From the NCBI RefSeq assembly GCF_006517275.1, contig NZ_CP041191.1, positions 3,777,001 through 3,841,000 of the forward strand: a DNA stretch of 64,000 nucleotides. The letters run 5' to 3'. The DNA comes from Labrenzia sp. PHM005 (GTDB lineage Bacteria; Pseudomonadota; Alphaproteobacteria; Rhizobiales; Stappiaceae). The notes under the pieces were generated by a model. That model was not told where the DNA came from. It saw nothing but the letters and a program-made list of their open reading frames with translations, and did no database searches. Of the stretch, positions 37,924 through 46,301 are shown piece by piece. Positions within the stretch are counted from its first letter, which is position 1. Each line of letters begins with the position of its first letter. The translations under genes and the position numbers were made by a program.

Positions 37924-37939
37924 GAGCGTGTGATGGCAG

Positions 37940-38362
37940 ATGAAGCGTTTCAGCAAACCGATCCATCTTCCAGAGTTGATTAAGGGGCCAAAACGCGACA
38001 GTTCATTGGCCCTGATCAATGTTGTGTTTTTACTGCTTGTGTTCCTTCTTGTGTCCGGCACTCTCCGGCCGCCTATGCCGAATGAGTTCGATTGGGCTGA
38101 AACAACATCCGACAATGGTGGCGGAACGCTGCAAGGCAGTTTGGTACTCGACCGGACGGGAGGCATCTGGCTGGGCGCAGAAAGGCTTTCTGACCCAGAA
38201 ATTGACAAACTTCTTGCTGATCTTGCGGCTGGCGGAGGCAAGCTATCTTTGCAGGTGGACCGCCGCGCGCAGATGAGTTCTGTGAGTGCAGTGGCGAAGC
38301 GCGCAAAGGAATCCGGTCTAAAAACACTGTCGTTGATCACCGTGGAGGCCGCAGGGCAGTGA
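37940..38362 (+). CDS. ExbD/TolR-like protein with Asn in place of the proton-carrying Asp
   Basis: The product is 140 residues: a short cytoplasmic tail, one membrane helix (about 22-42) and a periplasmic domain. The helix reads LALINVVFLLLVFLLVSG. Canonical ExbD has LIDV, with an Asp that carries protons, and here that place is Asn27. This variant is known in some ExbD subfamilies and should not conduct by itself. The gene lies 16 bases after ppkA and overlaps the TonB-like gene by four bases. A normal ExbD with the Asp is at 42042. The two may form a mixed pair in one motor. Confidence 0.85.
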   Translation: MKRFSKPIHLPELIKGPKRDSSLALINVVFLLLVFLLVSGTLRPPMPNEFDWAETTSDNGGGTLQGSLVLDRTGGIWLGAERLSDPEIDKLLADLAAGGGKLSLQVDRRAQMSSVSAVAKRAKESGLKTLSLITVEAAGQ

Positions 38363-40248
38363 CAACGGCGATCCTTCCCTATTCCAGAGAAACATCCGAC
38401 GGGCGAATGTCGGCCGGATTATGGGCCGCGGGCTTGTGCGTGTCCCTAGCGGTTCATTTTCTCGTTCTTGTTTACGGGCTTCCAGATCTTGCACCACCGG
38501 AACCGCTGGATGAGCCAAAACCGCTCGAAACGGAAATCATTCTAGAAACCGGCGGACCACTCTTTGACAGTGTGGCATCCGTCGAAACAGATCCGGTGCC
38601 TGTCACTGAACCCGAGACGCTTAAGACGGCTGGGGAAGCTGAAACTGAAAAAATCACCGAAACGGTTGCCGCAGAAGCTGTAGCGCCGGTGACCTCAGAG
38701 GCCGTGGCGGCGGCTCCGGTCGCCTCGGAAAGTGTTGCTGAACACGTCACAGAGCCACTGGTGGAAACGCCCCCCTTAGACACTGATCAATCAATTGAAC
38801 CGCTGGTCACAGAGCCCATCACATCCTCTGTTGCTGAACCCACGCCGACGGTTGAAGCAATTGAGGCTGTTGAAACAATTGAGCCAGCGGGGATTGTCGA
38901 GAAGACAGACGTAGCAGCAATTGATGCGGTGAATATCGCGGAGACACCGCTGGATGTGATTGGAGTGATAACCGACGACGCCGCCACAACACTGCCTGAA
39001 GTGGCAGGGCGCGTCGGTCCTGTCGAAGTCGTAACAGCTCTGCCTGATGTGCAATCGGCGCCTGAGACTGTCCCGCTCTCATCAAATGACGCAGTCCAAG
39101 AGCTTGAGGAGGTTGTGACTGCGGTCGGTGTCGAAGCAGCTTCCAGCGATCCGATCACCACCAATCAAACTGAACAGATTGAAGTGGTTGAGACTGTACC
39201 CGCAGTTTCTAGCAACGTGTCAGTAGCCCTTGCTCCAGATAACACAGCTCAGGCAGAACAAATATCAGCGGTCGAAACGGTGCCAGTTGTCGCGGCCGAT
39301 GGGCCCGTTGGTCTTGGCACGGAGACCACAGTCGCGGTTCCTGAGGCCGTTCGACCGCCCGCTCCAGGAGCCGGCCCAGTCCCTGTGACTGTTCCCGACC
39401 CCGTTATACCAGAACCTGTAAGTTCGAACGGTGTTGTGGTCGATCAACAGATTGCGTCGGTCGATCCGCTTGAGGGTGTCGATGCCCTGGCGCCAACGGA
39501 TTTGGAGCCAGAACCGGTTCCGAACGCCCCTCAGACCACAGTTGAGCCGGATACCGTCGCTCCGGCGGATGTTGAAACGCTCGACCCGACTGAACGGATC
39601 GAATCTTATGTTGCAGCTTATCAGCTCGGAGACTGCGCGCATCTGACAGTGCAGTCGGCAGGGGCTGACACCGCGCTGATTACGGCCTTCGGCGCTTCAA
39701 TCGCGCCCTTCGTAATGTTTGACCAGAGATTCTCTCAAGATCAGGGGTTCGATGCCAGTATCGAGGTCCGGATTGTCACCCGGCCCCAATGTCAGCTTTT
39801 GAATGCCCTTGGTTTCTATCAAGGTATTGAAGTGGCCGATTTGATCTCACTGGATAAAACCCTGGTTAGGAGCGGGACGGCCGTTTCGGGTGTGATTGGG
39901 CGGGATCTCCCGATCGGCAAAATCGCGATTGCGGAACAAAATGGGGTTGATCTGACCGGACGAGGACCTCCGGAGCTTTATCTGGTGGATGACGCAGGGC
40001 AAATACATGATGGCCGGGCATACATCTTGCCGGAAACAAACCCGGGCCGGGCAGGGGGCTGGAAGTTCGCGATCCCGGTGACCATGCTGTCTGCTGGAAA
40101 CGAGGAAACCGCGCTCGTGCTGGCCGTTTGGAACCGACCCAAAGGCAAGCAGCCGGGAAAATTTGGAAAACTACCGGCCAGCCGCATTTCAAGCGTTTTG
40201 GACCAACCGGGTGTTTATTCGCTCGCAGCCTTTAAGGTGACCCGGTGA
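38359..40248 (+). CDS. TonB-like energy transducer with a PpkA-type periplasmic domain
   Basis: The 629-residue product has one N-terminal membrane helix (about 20-43), a very long linker rich in Glu, Pro, Val and Thr (about 50-410), and a C-terminal domain (about 410-629). The helix contains SLAVH, i.e. Ser29-x3-His33, the spacing of the Ser16/His20 pair that couples E. coli TonB to ExbBD. The C-terminal domain is not that of TonB. It matches the periplasmic end of PpkA: PTERIESYVAAYQLGDC here against PEDRIRKYVTGYKSGEC, and DQGFDASIEVRIVTRPQC against SQGFEATIQANLVTDAQC. The linker would be long enough to cross the periplasm. Its target is unknown. Confidence 0.8.
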   Translation: MTTAILPYSRETSDGRMSAGLWAAGLCVSLAVHFLVLVYGLPDLAPPEPLDEPKPLETEIILETGGPLFDSVASVETDPVPVTEPETLKTAGEAETEKITETVAAEAVAPVTSEAVAAAPVASESVAEHVTEPLVETPPLDTDQSIEPLVTEPITSSVAEPTPTVEAIEAVETIEPAGIVEKTDVAAIDAVNIAETPLDVIGVITDDAATTLPEVAGRVGPVEVVTALPDVQSAPETVPLSSNDAVQELEEVVTAVGVEAASSDPITTNQTEQIEVVETVPAVSSNVSVALAPDNTAQAEQISAVETVPVVAADGPVGLGTETTVAVPEAVRPPAPGAGPVPVTVPDPVIPEPVSSNGVVVDQQIASVDPLEGVDALAPTDLEPEPVPNAPQTTVEPDTVAPADVETLDPTERIESYVAAYQLGDCAHLTVQSAGADTALITAFGASIAPFVMFDQRFSQDQGFDASIEVRIVTRPQCQLLNALGFYQGIEVADLISLDKTLVRSGTAVSGVIGRDLPIGKIAIAEQNGVDLTGRGPPELYLVDDAGQIHDGRAYILPETNPGRAGGWKFAIPVTMLSAGNEETALVLAVWNRPKGKQPGKFGKLPASRISSVLDQPGVYSLAAFKVTR

Positions 40249-40252
40249 GGCG

Positions 40253-40909
40253 TCATTTGGCTGGCCCGGCCGTGAAGACGCCGGTCAGCAAAATCTCCAG
40301 GGTTGCCCGTTCCTTTTCCAGCCGGGTTTCGAACCAGGTGACGGCGACGGAAACCGGGATCGCGACTGCCAGTCCACAAGCGGTCGTCAGTAGAGCGACC
40401 CAAATGCCGCCCGCAAGGCTGGCCGGGTCAGCCGAAGCACCCGATTCCTGAAGCGATTGAAAGGTTTCGATCATCCCGAGCACGGTACCAAACAGCCCGA
40501 GCAAAGGTGCGACCTGGGTGACCAGATCCAGGGCTTTTAGCCAACTTGCCAATCCAAACAGCCGGTCTGCGGCCCGCGCAGACACTTCCTCGCGCAATCG
40601 CTCCTCGCGGATGTCCCGCTCTTGGAGAGCCAATTGCTGCCGGTCCAAGGCCTGAAGAGCGTCCATCGCGCTGCGCACAAGTGCGGCAGACAACGATCTG
40701 TCTTTCAATAGGTTCTGGGCGGCTCCAGCCCGGTCTCCAGTGCGCCACTGGGTGACAGCTTTTCGAACGCTGGTGTGCCGTCCGACCCGAACAAACCAGA
40801 ATTGCGCGATTTTGCCGAGAATTACGGTCAGTGCGATGACGGAAATGCACAGCAGCAAAAGAACAACAGGTCCGCCAAATTCAAGTAGGGATGCGGGCGA
40901 TGCAATCAT
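40253..40909 (-). CDS. ExbB/TolQ/MotA-family proton channel protein
   Basis: The product is 218 residues with three membrane helices: about 10-32, 135-158 and 175-195. The conserved [20 protein letters not shown] lies in the second helix, and [18 protein letters not shown], with the channel-lining Thr pair, in the third. It should form the pentameric stator that works with the ExbD proteins. It converges on the TonB-like gene with only four bases between the two stops, an unusual layout, since exbB and exbD are normally read together. No ExbB is encoded on the other strand here, so it must serve one or both ExbDs. Confidence 0.9.
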   Translation of the reverse strand: MIASPASLLEFGGPVVLLLLCISVIALTVILGKIAQFWFVRVGRHTSVRKAVTQWRTGDRAGAAQNLLKDRSLSAALVRSAMDALQALDRQQLALQERDIREERLREEVSARAADRLFGLASWLKALDLVTQVAPLLGLFGTVLGMIETFQSLQESGASADPASLAGGIWVALLTTACGLAVAIPVSVAVTWFETRLEKERATLEILLTGVFTAGPAK

Positions 40910-40954
40910 TTTGCCACTTCTCCAACCAGCTAGCAGGATCCACTAAAACACAAA

Positions 40955-41392
40955 TTAGTCGCCGAATTGAACATTTGTCCGGTTCGATAATTCCAAAAGG
41001 TCAGGACAATAAACACCGGTAATTGCCGGGGGGACACAGTTTAGAACATCATTGATGTGGAGCCGGGAGAGACCCTCACAGGGAACATCTGTCAGATCGA
41101 ATTGTTGAACCTTGGTTTTGCCCGCTGACATGCGTCGGAGGTCCAGCCGCATCAAGCGGTCAATGATGCCATCCTTGTTGAAGACGACAAGCTCCAGTCC
41201 CAGTTTATCTATAGGTCGTTCCAATCCATTGGTAGCAATCACTGATAACCGGCAACCGCCTGCTTGGTTGGGCTGAATATGATTGAGTTCCAGGCCGATT
41301 TTTCCTGAAACGCCCTGCGCACTTGCAAAATTGACTGGAATGACTGTTGCGAGAACCATCAAAGCAGCAGCCGTAACCCTAAAAAATAACAT
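40955..41392 (-). CDS. Secreted protein of unknown function next to exbB
   Basis: The product is 145 residues, with a clear signal peptide (MLFFRVTAAALMVLATVIPV, cut after ASAQ near residue 26). The mature part is a small beta-rich domain with four cysteines (GGCRLSV, VPCEGLS, VLNCVP, GVYCPD), probably two disulfides. I do not recognise the family. It is upstream of exbB on the same strand, 45 bases away, and downstream of the DUF1036 gene, so the three are likely one transcript. The mature protein is periplasmic and could be a partner of the Ton-like motor. Confidence 0.75.
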   Translation of the reverse strand: MLFFRVTAAALMVLATVIPVNFASAQGVSGKIGLELNHIQPNQAGGCRLSVIATNGLERPIDKLGLELVVFNKDGIIDRLMRLDLRRMSAGKTKVQQFDLTDVPCEGLSRLHINDVLNCVPPAITGVYCPDLLELSNRTNVQFGD

Positions 41393-41457
41393 CTATTCCC
41401 CCGAACCCCGAAGTCTGGTTTTGCCATACACTACGCAAAAACCATGCTGTCTCTTGT

Positions 41458-41916
41458 TCAATCATAGGACAGCAAAACCGTCCAGTCTTGCGCGCCTTCC
41501 GTATCGACCTGATAAAAATCGGCTTCGATCAAACCACGTTGCCAGCATTGGTCACCATCATACAAAATGAATTTTTCTTCCCGGATGCAAAGGGTGATGT
41601 CGCCGGCAAGACGGCTTTCGCCAAAACCATCAGCAATATGAAGATAGTACTTTGACTGGTTCAAATCGCCTTGGATCAAATGGGTGCAGGCGTTTGCAGT
41701 TACGGTCCACCAGCCCTCGGTCCGGATCCCGTCCTCGGTTTCATAGCCAACAGCCACGTTCACCAGATCAAGAGATCCGTTGCAGATTTTAAGGCCCGCT
41801 CGCGCATCACTGGACGCCAAAATTTGAAACAAGATACCTGCTGAAACAACCAGTCCGGTCCGCAAAGCGGCGGTCAATAGAGTTCGATTGACAGGTTGTA
41901 CGCACATCTTTGACAT
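41458..41916 (-). CDS. DUF1036 secreted protein
   Basis: The product is 152 residues with an N-terminal membrane or signal segment (about 14-40, ending DARA). The DUF1036 domain follows: LKICNGSLDLVNVAVGYETE, EGWWTVTANACTHLIQGDL, YYLHIADG and WQRGLIEADFY. DUF1036 proteins are common in alphaproteobacteria and their role is not known. It heads a leftward unit with the 145-residue secreted protein and exbB, and shares a short divergent gap with the second exbD. Confidence 0.85.
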   Translation of the reverse strand: MSKMCVQPVNRTLLTAALRTGLVVSAGILFQILASSDARAGLKICNGSLDLVNVAVGYETEDGIRTEGWWTVTANACTHLIQGDLNQSKYYLHIADGFGESRLAGDITLCIREEKFILYDGDQCWQRGLIEADFYQVDTEGAQDWTVLLSYD

Positions 41917-42041
41917 TCGCCGGACCGCTGTGTGGTACCCAGCCTATGAAACCTCTTACGCTTGGTCAATTTGGTTCCCAGTGTTTGCCTTCAAGGCAAA
42001 AATCTGCGTGACTATAAAAAGTGCAACAACGGACACCACCA

Positions 42042-42467
42042 ATGCTGCGGATAGATAAACCTTTAAAGACGCGCAAACGGCTTGCTCTGACCCCATTGAT
42101 CGACGTGATTTTCATTCTGGTGATGTTCTTTTTATTGTCGTCGACCTTTGGAGTTTGGCAGCCACTGGATGTGTCTTTGAGCTCGGAGCAGGGCGCGGAT
42201 GTTGCAAACACTGCAGCGCAAGCAAAAGTGCCGTCGGTTCTGATGGCAATCCGGTCTGGACCGGAACCGAATTCCTCCACCGTCACGATCAACGGCATTG
42301 ATTTTCCGAAGACAAAAATGGTCGACGAATTGAACCGGCTTGCGGGATTGGGTGCGGAAGATGTGTTCTTGCTTCCGGCAGAAGATGTTGACTTTCAGGA
42401 AGTTGTCACTCTGCTGGATCTTGCGCGGAGTTCCAACATCGCACGCATCAGCATGAAAGTGGATTAG
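42042..42467 (+). CDS. ExbD/TolR-like protein with canonical Asp
   Basis: The product is 141 residues from the ATG at 42042; a GTG at 42021 is in frame. The single helix reads ALTPLIDVIFILVMFFLLSS, with the essential Asp21 present, unlike the ExbD at 37940. The periplasmic part ends in VVTLLDLARSSNIARISMKVD. It is divergent from the DUF1036-exbB unit, which puts the two motor halves on opposite strands around one control region. The TAG stop is formed by a TA target site plus the first G of the MITE that starts at 42467. The base after the right end of the element is also G, so the stop was the same before insertion. Confidence 0.9.
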   Translation: MLRIDKPLKTRKRLALTPLIDVIFILVMFFLLSSTFGVWQPLDVSLSSEQGADVANTAAQAKVPSVLMAIRSGPEPNSSTVTINGIDFPKTKMVDELNRLAGLGAEDVFLLPAEDVDFQEVVTLLDLARSSNIARISMKVD

Positions 42468-42734
42468 GCCGTGTAGACGAATTGGGGACGCCGTTCGTGA
42501 GAAAAAGGGCGAAAGATGGCGTGGAAAGACATGCAGAGGGTATCGGTGATACGGTCAAGGGGCTGTCTGCGTCCGATTGCTGCCCTTTGTCTCACCCGAA
42601 GAGCTGGGCCTGCGGCGCCAAATCCTCTACGCAAATCCGGCTTGATGATGCATTCGCATCACCTGCGCCAGATTTTCTTGATCTTGAACGCAGCATTTCC
42701 CAGCAAAAGACATCTCCAATTCGTCCCCACGGCC
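42467..42734. mobile_element. 268-bp MITE-like element, copy 2
   Basis: Same length as the other two copies and alignable throughout. The ends are GGCCGTGTAGACGAATTG and CAATTCGTCCCCACGGCC, with TA on both sides (42465-42466 and 42735-42736). The internal stem GTGAGA near 42497 pairs with TCTCAC near 42590, where copy 1 has GTGAGG with CCTCAC. A change on one side matched by the other indicates a conserved fold. It sits exactly at the stop codon of the ExbD gene. Confidence 0.87.
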
Positions 42735-42785
42735 TAGAATTTCACGCGGTAGAGTTAAGCGCGTCACACTTATTTCACACATAAA

Positions 42786-42811
42786 AAAGGCCGGTCTTGC
42801 GACCGGCCTTT
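42786..42811 (-). terminator. Rho-independent terminator of the caspase-like gene
   Basis: AAAGGCCGGTC and GACCGGCCTTT form an 11-bp stem with a TTGC loop. Read leftward, the stem runs into a TTTTTT tract about 45 bases after the stop of the caspase-like gene. It also insulates that gene from the exbD/MITE side. Confidence 0.9.
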
Positions 42812-42833
42812 GATATCAGATCTCGAAGCGTGA

Positions 42834-44396
42834 TCAGCGTCCGATTGCGCCACCGATGATACCGCCGACAACACCGCCGAGGAAGGCTGCGCCAGCCGGG
42901 TTCATGCCACCGCCACTGTTGTTGTTTCTTTGTGTTGTGGTGGTGCGGTTCGAGGTGGTGTTGTTCGCACGACGGGTCGTGCTGCGGGATGTGGTCTTTG
43001 CAGCGGCCCGCTTCCGGTTGACTTCCGCAATATACGCCGAATACTGAGTGGCGGTCTGGGACGTCAGCAGAGCATACTGAGCGGCTGTGAAATACCCTGT
43101 GGAGATCAAGCCGTTTTGGGTCTGCCAGGAGCTAACGCCAGCGCGGGTTTTGGGACCAAAGGCACCATCTGGACGTCCAACATTGTTACCGGTTAGGTTC
43201 AGACGAGTCTGGACTTCGCGGCGGGATGAACGGTTCCAGCCAAGCGCAGCTTCAGTTTGCGGTGTGCCTGGCACCGCTTTTTGCGGATCGGGCAAAGCCT
43301 GTGCCGTCGTTGCGACGCCGGTATTTTGGTTGGCGGCGGCAGCTGCATCGGTTGCTGACGAGTTGCGGGCGGCAACTTGAGAACCAGATTGCAGGCGTTT
43401 GATGGAATTGCGGGCAAAGTTAGTGAACGTGCCATTCGGATAAGCCGAGAGATAGGCTTCGTAATCGGCGATCGTGTCACTTTCTTTAACCGTATTCCAC
43501 ACCAGCTTTTCGCGTTCCCAATCGATGGTCGATTGGGTGGCGGCAGCTGACGGTGCAGGTGCGGCAGGTTGTGTGGTTGTCGCCGAATCTCCAAGGCTCG
43601 CGACCTGAGTGGTTGAAGCGTCAGCTTGTTTGTTGAGGAAGACCTCACCAATGAGGGATGCATTTACCCAAGGCCGTTGGCGTTTTTCGGTAGAGTCGTA
43701 AACGTCACCGGTTACCCGTGTCATAACGGTCTGGATCGAGGCATTCGGCGTGTCGATGTGCCGGATCAAAGCAGATGTAAACGGCGAATTTGCACCTTCA
43801 CCGTCCAGGGCGACATCACCAGGGCTTGTCGCAAAGGCGATCACAGAGCCTTCGCCGCCGGTTTCCTGGACCTTGATTTCCGCCAAGCCGCTGCCAACAC
43901 TGCCGGACCGGCTCGGGCCCATGCGGCGCGCCAAAGTGCGGGCAAGCGGGTTATCGCGGCAGGCATCCAGGAACACCATCTGCACTTTCACGTCTTTCGA
44001 CATCTGGCGCATGATGAAATCCACGGAAATGGTTTCAAAATCGAGAGATGTTTCGTCTTCGATCTTTGCGTCAACCGGAACAAGAAGATTTTGCCCGGCG
44101 ATTTGCATGCCGTGTCCAGCATAAAACAAAATCGCGATATCAGCACCGTAAGCTTTTTTCGCGAATTTCATAACTGTCCGGCGCATGTCGCCATAAGATT
44201 GGTCCGTACCGGAAACCACATCGAAGCCAAGGCCGCGCAGTTTACCGGCCATAACTTCCGCGTCATTTGCGGGATTGGGAAGAGCGACAGTGTGCTCATA
44301 AGCGCCATTGCCAATAACCAAGGCAACGCGTTTAGCTAATGCAGGTGCAGTGCCCACCACTAGGATAGTAAGCACGGCGATCACGTGTTTGAACAT
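42834..44396 (-). CDS. Secreted caspase-like (C14) protein with peptidoglycan-binding domain and glycine zipper
   Basis: A 520-residue exported protein. The signal peptide covers about residues 1-22 (ending PALA). The caspase p20-like domain follows at about 23-250, with catalytic His in FYAGHGMQIAGQNLLVPVDA and catalytic Cys in VFLDACRDNPLAR. It has a Ser/Ala-rich linker, a peptidoglycan_binding_1-like domain (about 388-450: REVQTRLNLTGNNVGRPDGA), a low-complexity Arg/Thr/Asn stretch and a C-terminal glycine zipper (FLGGVVGGIIGGAIGR). AAAGGA is correctly spaced for the ATG at 44396 rather than the one two codons earlier. Such secreted orthocaspases are common in alphaproteobacteria, and their substrates are unknown. 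Confidence 0.92.
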   Translation of the reverse strand: MFKHVIAVLTILVVGTAPALAKRVALVIGNGAYEHTVALPNPANDAEVMAGKLRGLGFDVVSGTDQSYGDMRRTVMKFAKKAYGADIAILFYAGHGMQIAGQNLLVPVDAKIEDETSLDFETISVDFIMRQMSKDVKVQMVFLDACRDNPLARTLARRMGPSRSGSVGSGLAEIKVQETGGEGSVIAFATSPGDVALDGEGANSPFTSALIRHIDTPNASIQTVMTRVTGDVYDSTEKRQRPWVNASLIGEVFLNKQADASTTQVASLGDSATTTQPAAPAPSAAATQSTIDWEREKLVWNTVKESDTIADYEAYLSAYPNGTFTNFARNSIKRLQSGSQVAARNSSATDAAAAANQNTGVATTAQALPDPQKAVPGTPQTEAALGWNRSSRREVQTRLNLTGNNVGRPDGAFGPKTRAGVSSWQTQNGLISTGYFTAAQYALLTSQTATQYSAYIAEVNRKRAAAKTTSRSTTRRANNTTSNRTTTTQRNNNSGGGMNPAGAAFLGGVVGGIIGGAIGR

Positions 44397-44690
44397 CTCC
44401 ATGTCCTTTCGTCGATCTGATATCGCCGGTCGGTTGGTCCGATCTTGTTCAGGTATTGGTTCAAGTATGACTACAAATACCTACAATGGCGTTATTAGAC
44501 TGTAATACGGGTCACAGGATTTCGGAATTCGCTGTGAAGAGGTAAATGAATTAAAAATTGCCCAACTAACCGACGTATTCCGACCCCAAAAACAAGCCGT
44601 ATTATAGACCCAGCGGACAAAAAACGCCACGGCTGAATACGAGCTAATACGCACGTAGATGAAAGCTGATTTGAATTTGGAGGAAGAAAT

Positions 44691-44765
44691 TGGCACGCCC
44701 AAGGGGAATCGAACCCCTGTTTCCGCCGTGAAAGGGCGGCGTCCTAACCGCTAGACGATGGGCGC
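44691..44765 (-). tRNA. tRNA-Glu (TTC)
   Basis: The reverse strand reads GCGCCCATCGTCTAGCGG and continues into an anticodon stem CCGCCC-TTTCACG with anticodon TTC, a GGTTCGATTCC T-arm, and an encoded CCA end. The acceptor stem is complete, with a G-U at its base. Confidence 0.96.
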
Positions 44766-44846
44766 GCGGTCGACGCGGCTGCGTCGTGGAGAGGCTTATA
44801 GGCGGGAATTGATTTGCCCGCAAGAGCCTTTTCTAGAAAAATTCAC

Positions 44847-44866
44847 AAGCCCGGAATTCCGGGCTT
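44847..44866 (-). terminator. Terminator after gloA
   Basis: AAGCCCGG-AATT-CCGGGCTT is an 8-bp stem with a four-base loop. On the reverse strand it is followed closely by a TTTTT tract, 25 bases beyond the gloA stop. Confidence 0.85.
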
Positions 44867-44890
44867 GCTGTTGTTGAAATCTCTTGGAAT

Positions 44891-45331
44891 TTACCATTCC
44901 CCAACGTTCTGCATGGACGCCCAAGGCTCTTTGATTTCAAGCGCTTTGCCTTTTTGCAGAAGCTCAAAGGAAATGTTGTCAGGAGAACGCACAAATGCCA
45001 TGCGGCCATCGCGCGGCGGGCGATTGATGGTGACGCCTTTCGATTGTAGCGCGTCACAGAAGGCGTATATATCGTCGACTTCATAAGCCAAGTGACCGAA
45101 GTTGCGGCCGCCAGTGTATTCTTCCGGATCCCAGTTGTAGGTGAGCTCCAGAACGGGCGCGGCGTTGGCTTTACCAGCTTCAACGTCGTCCGAGCTTGCT
45201 AGAAAAACCAGCGTGAACCGGCCTTGTTCATTTTCATAACGCCGGATCTCAGTCATACCCATTTTGTTACAATAAAAATCGAGCGAGTCGTCCAGGTTGG
45301 ATACCCGGACCATCGTGTGCAAATAACGCAT
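44891..45331 (-). CDS. gloA: Lactoylglutathione lyase (glyoxalase I)
   Basis: GloA converts the methylglyoxal-glutathione hemithioacetal into S-lactoylglutathione. The 146 residues match the family throughout: [20 protein letters not shown] (with His5 as a metal ligand), [20 protein letters not shown] with a metal Glu and His, and FELLQKGKA with the last Glu. The start ATG stands at 45331, facing the sirtuin gene. The length is slightly above the 135 of the E. coli enzyme. Confidence 0.96.
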   Translation of the reverse strand: MRYLHTMVRVSNLDDSLDFYCNKMGMTEIRRYENEQGRFTLVFLASSDDVEAGKANAAPVLELTYNWDPEEYTGGRNFGHLAYEVDDIYAFCDALQSKGVTINRPPRDGRMAFVRSPDNISFELLQKGKALEIKEPWASMQNVGEW

Positions 45332-45385
45332 GTCTTACCCTCTTTGGCAGCGTCTTCAGTTTATTAAGGAGCAACGGACCGGCTC

Positions 45386-46150
45386 ATGAATATCATCACC
45401 GAACTGGCCGAAGCGCAGGAATTTGTTTCGTCTTTGGCCCAAAAACCCGGAGGCTCGATTGTGGCGCTTTCGGGCGCAGGGATTTCCACCGAGTCCGGAA
45501 TTCCGGATTTCAGGTCACCCGGTGGTATTTGGTCCCAGCGCGCACCTGTTCAATATCAGGATTTTCTGGATTTTGAAGAGAGTCGGCTGGAAGACTGGGA
45601 TCGGCGCTTTGAAATGCTCGGCTTTTTTGAAAAGGCCGAGCCCAATCATGCGCATCGCGCATTGAGCCGTTTATCTGCCGCCGGACAATTGAAGGTGCTT
45701 ATCACGCAGAACGTTGACGGTCTTCATCAGCGCTCAGGCGTACAGGAAGACAAACTCATCGAATTGCATGGAAATTCCACCTATGCGACCTGCCTTGACT
45801 GCGGTGCCATTGCTGCGCTGGAAGACCAAGAAGATCTTGTTGCGCGCAGCATCAGCCCAACTTGCGGCAAATGCGGAGGACTTTTGAAAGCTGCCGTGAT
45901 CAGTTTCGGCCAATCCATGCCTCAGGACGAACTCCAAAAAGCTGCAATTGCCGCACAAAACTGCGAGACATTTCTCGTGCTGGGGTCTTCTTTGGTTGTG
46001 CATCCGGCTGCGCAGTTGCCAGTGATTGCGGCGCAGAATGGTGCTGACTTAGTGATTCTCAACCGGGAGGAAACACCGATTGATTCGCTTGCTGGCACAG
46101 TCGTTAGAACCCCACTTTCCGAAACATTCGCGATTTTTCCTATGAAATAG
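45386..46150 (+). CDS. Sir2-family NAD-dependent protein deacylase
   Basis: A sirtuin of 254 residues that removes acyl groups from lysines using NAD. It has GAGISTESGIPDFRSPGGIW for NAD binding, TQNVDGLHQRSG, the catalytic His in ELHGNST, and a zinc site with two Cys pairs (CLDCGA and CGKCGG). ISFGQSMP and LVLGSSLVVHPAAQLP complete the fold. It is bacterial CobB-like. It is divergent from gloA and alone in its unit. Confidence 0.94.
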   Translation: MNIITELAEAQEFVSSLAQKPGGSIVALSGAGISTESGIPDFRSPGGIWSQRAPVQYQDFLDFEESRLEDWDRRFEMLGFFEKAEPNHAHRALSRLSAAGQLKVLITQNVDGLHQRSGVQEDKLIELHGNSTYATCLDCGAIAALEDQEDLVARSISPTCGKCGGLLKAAVISFGQSMPQDELQKAAIAAQNCETFLVLGSSLVVHPAAQLPVIAAQNGADLVILNREETPIDSLAGTVVRTPLSETFAIFPMK

Positions 46151-46301
46151 CGAAAAAAACTGGAAATGGTCTGTGGTTAGTCTGTTAATTTTTCTTCCTG
46201 GCTTAAAGGGCGGTGTTATCCTTTTGTTAGGAATCGGCTGAAAGGCACTTTGAAATGGACCTTCAGCTATTTAATGCGGACCAGAGACGGGACATTTGAT
46301 T

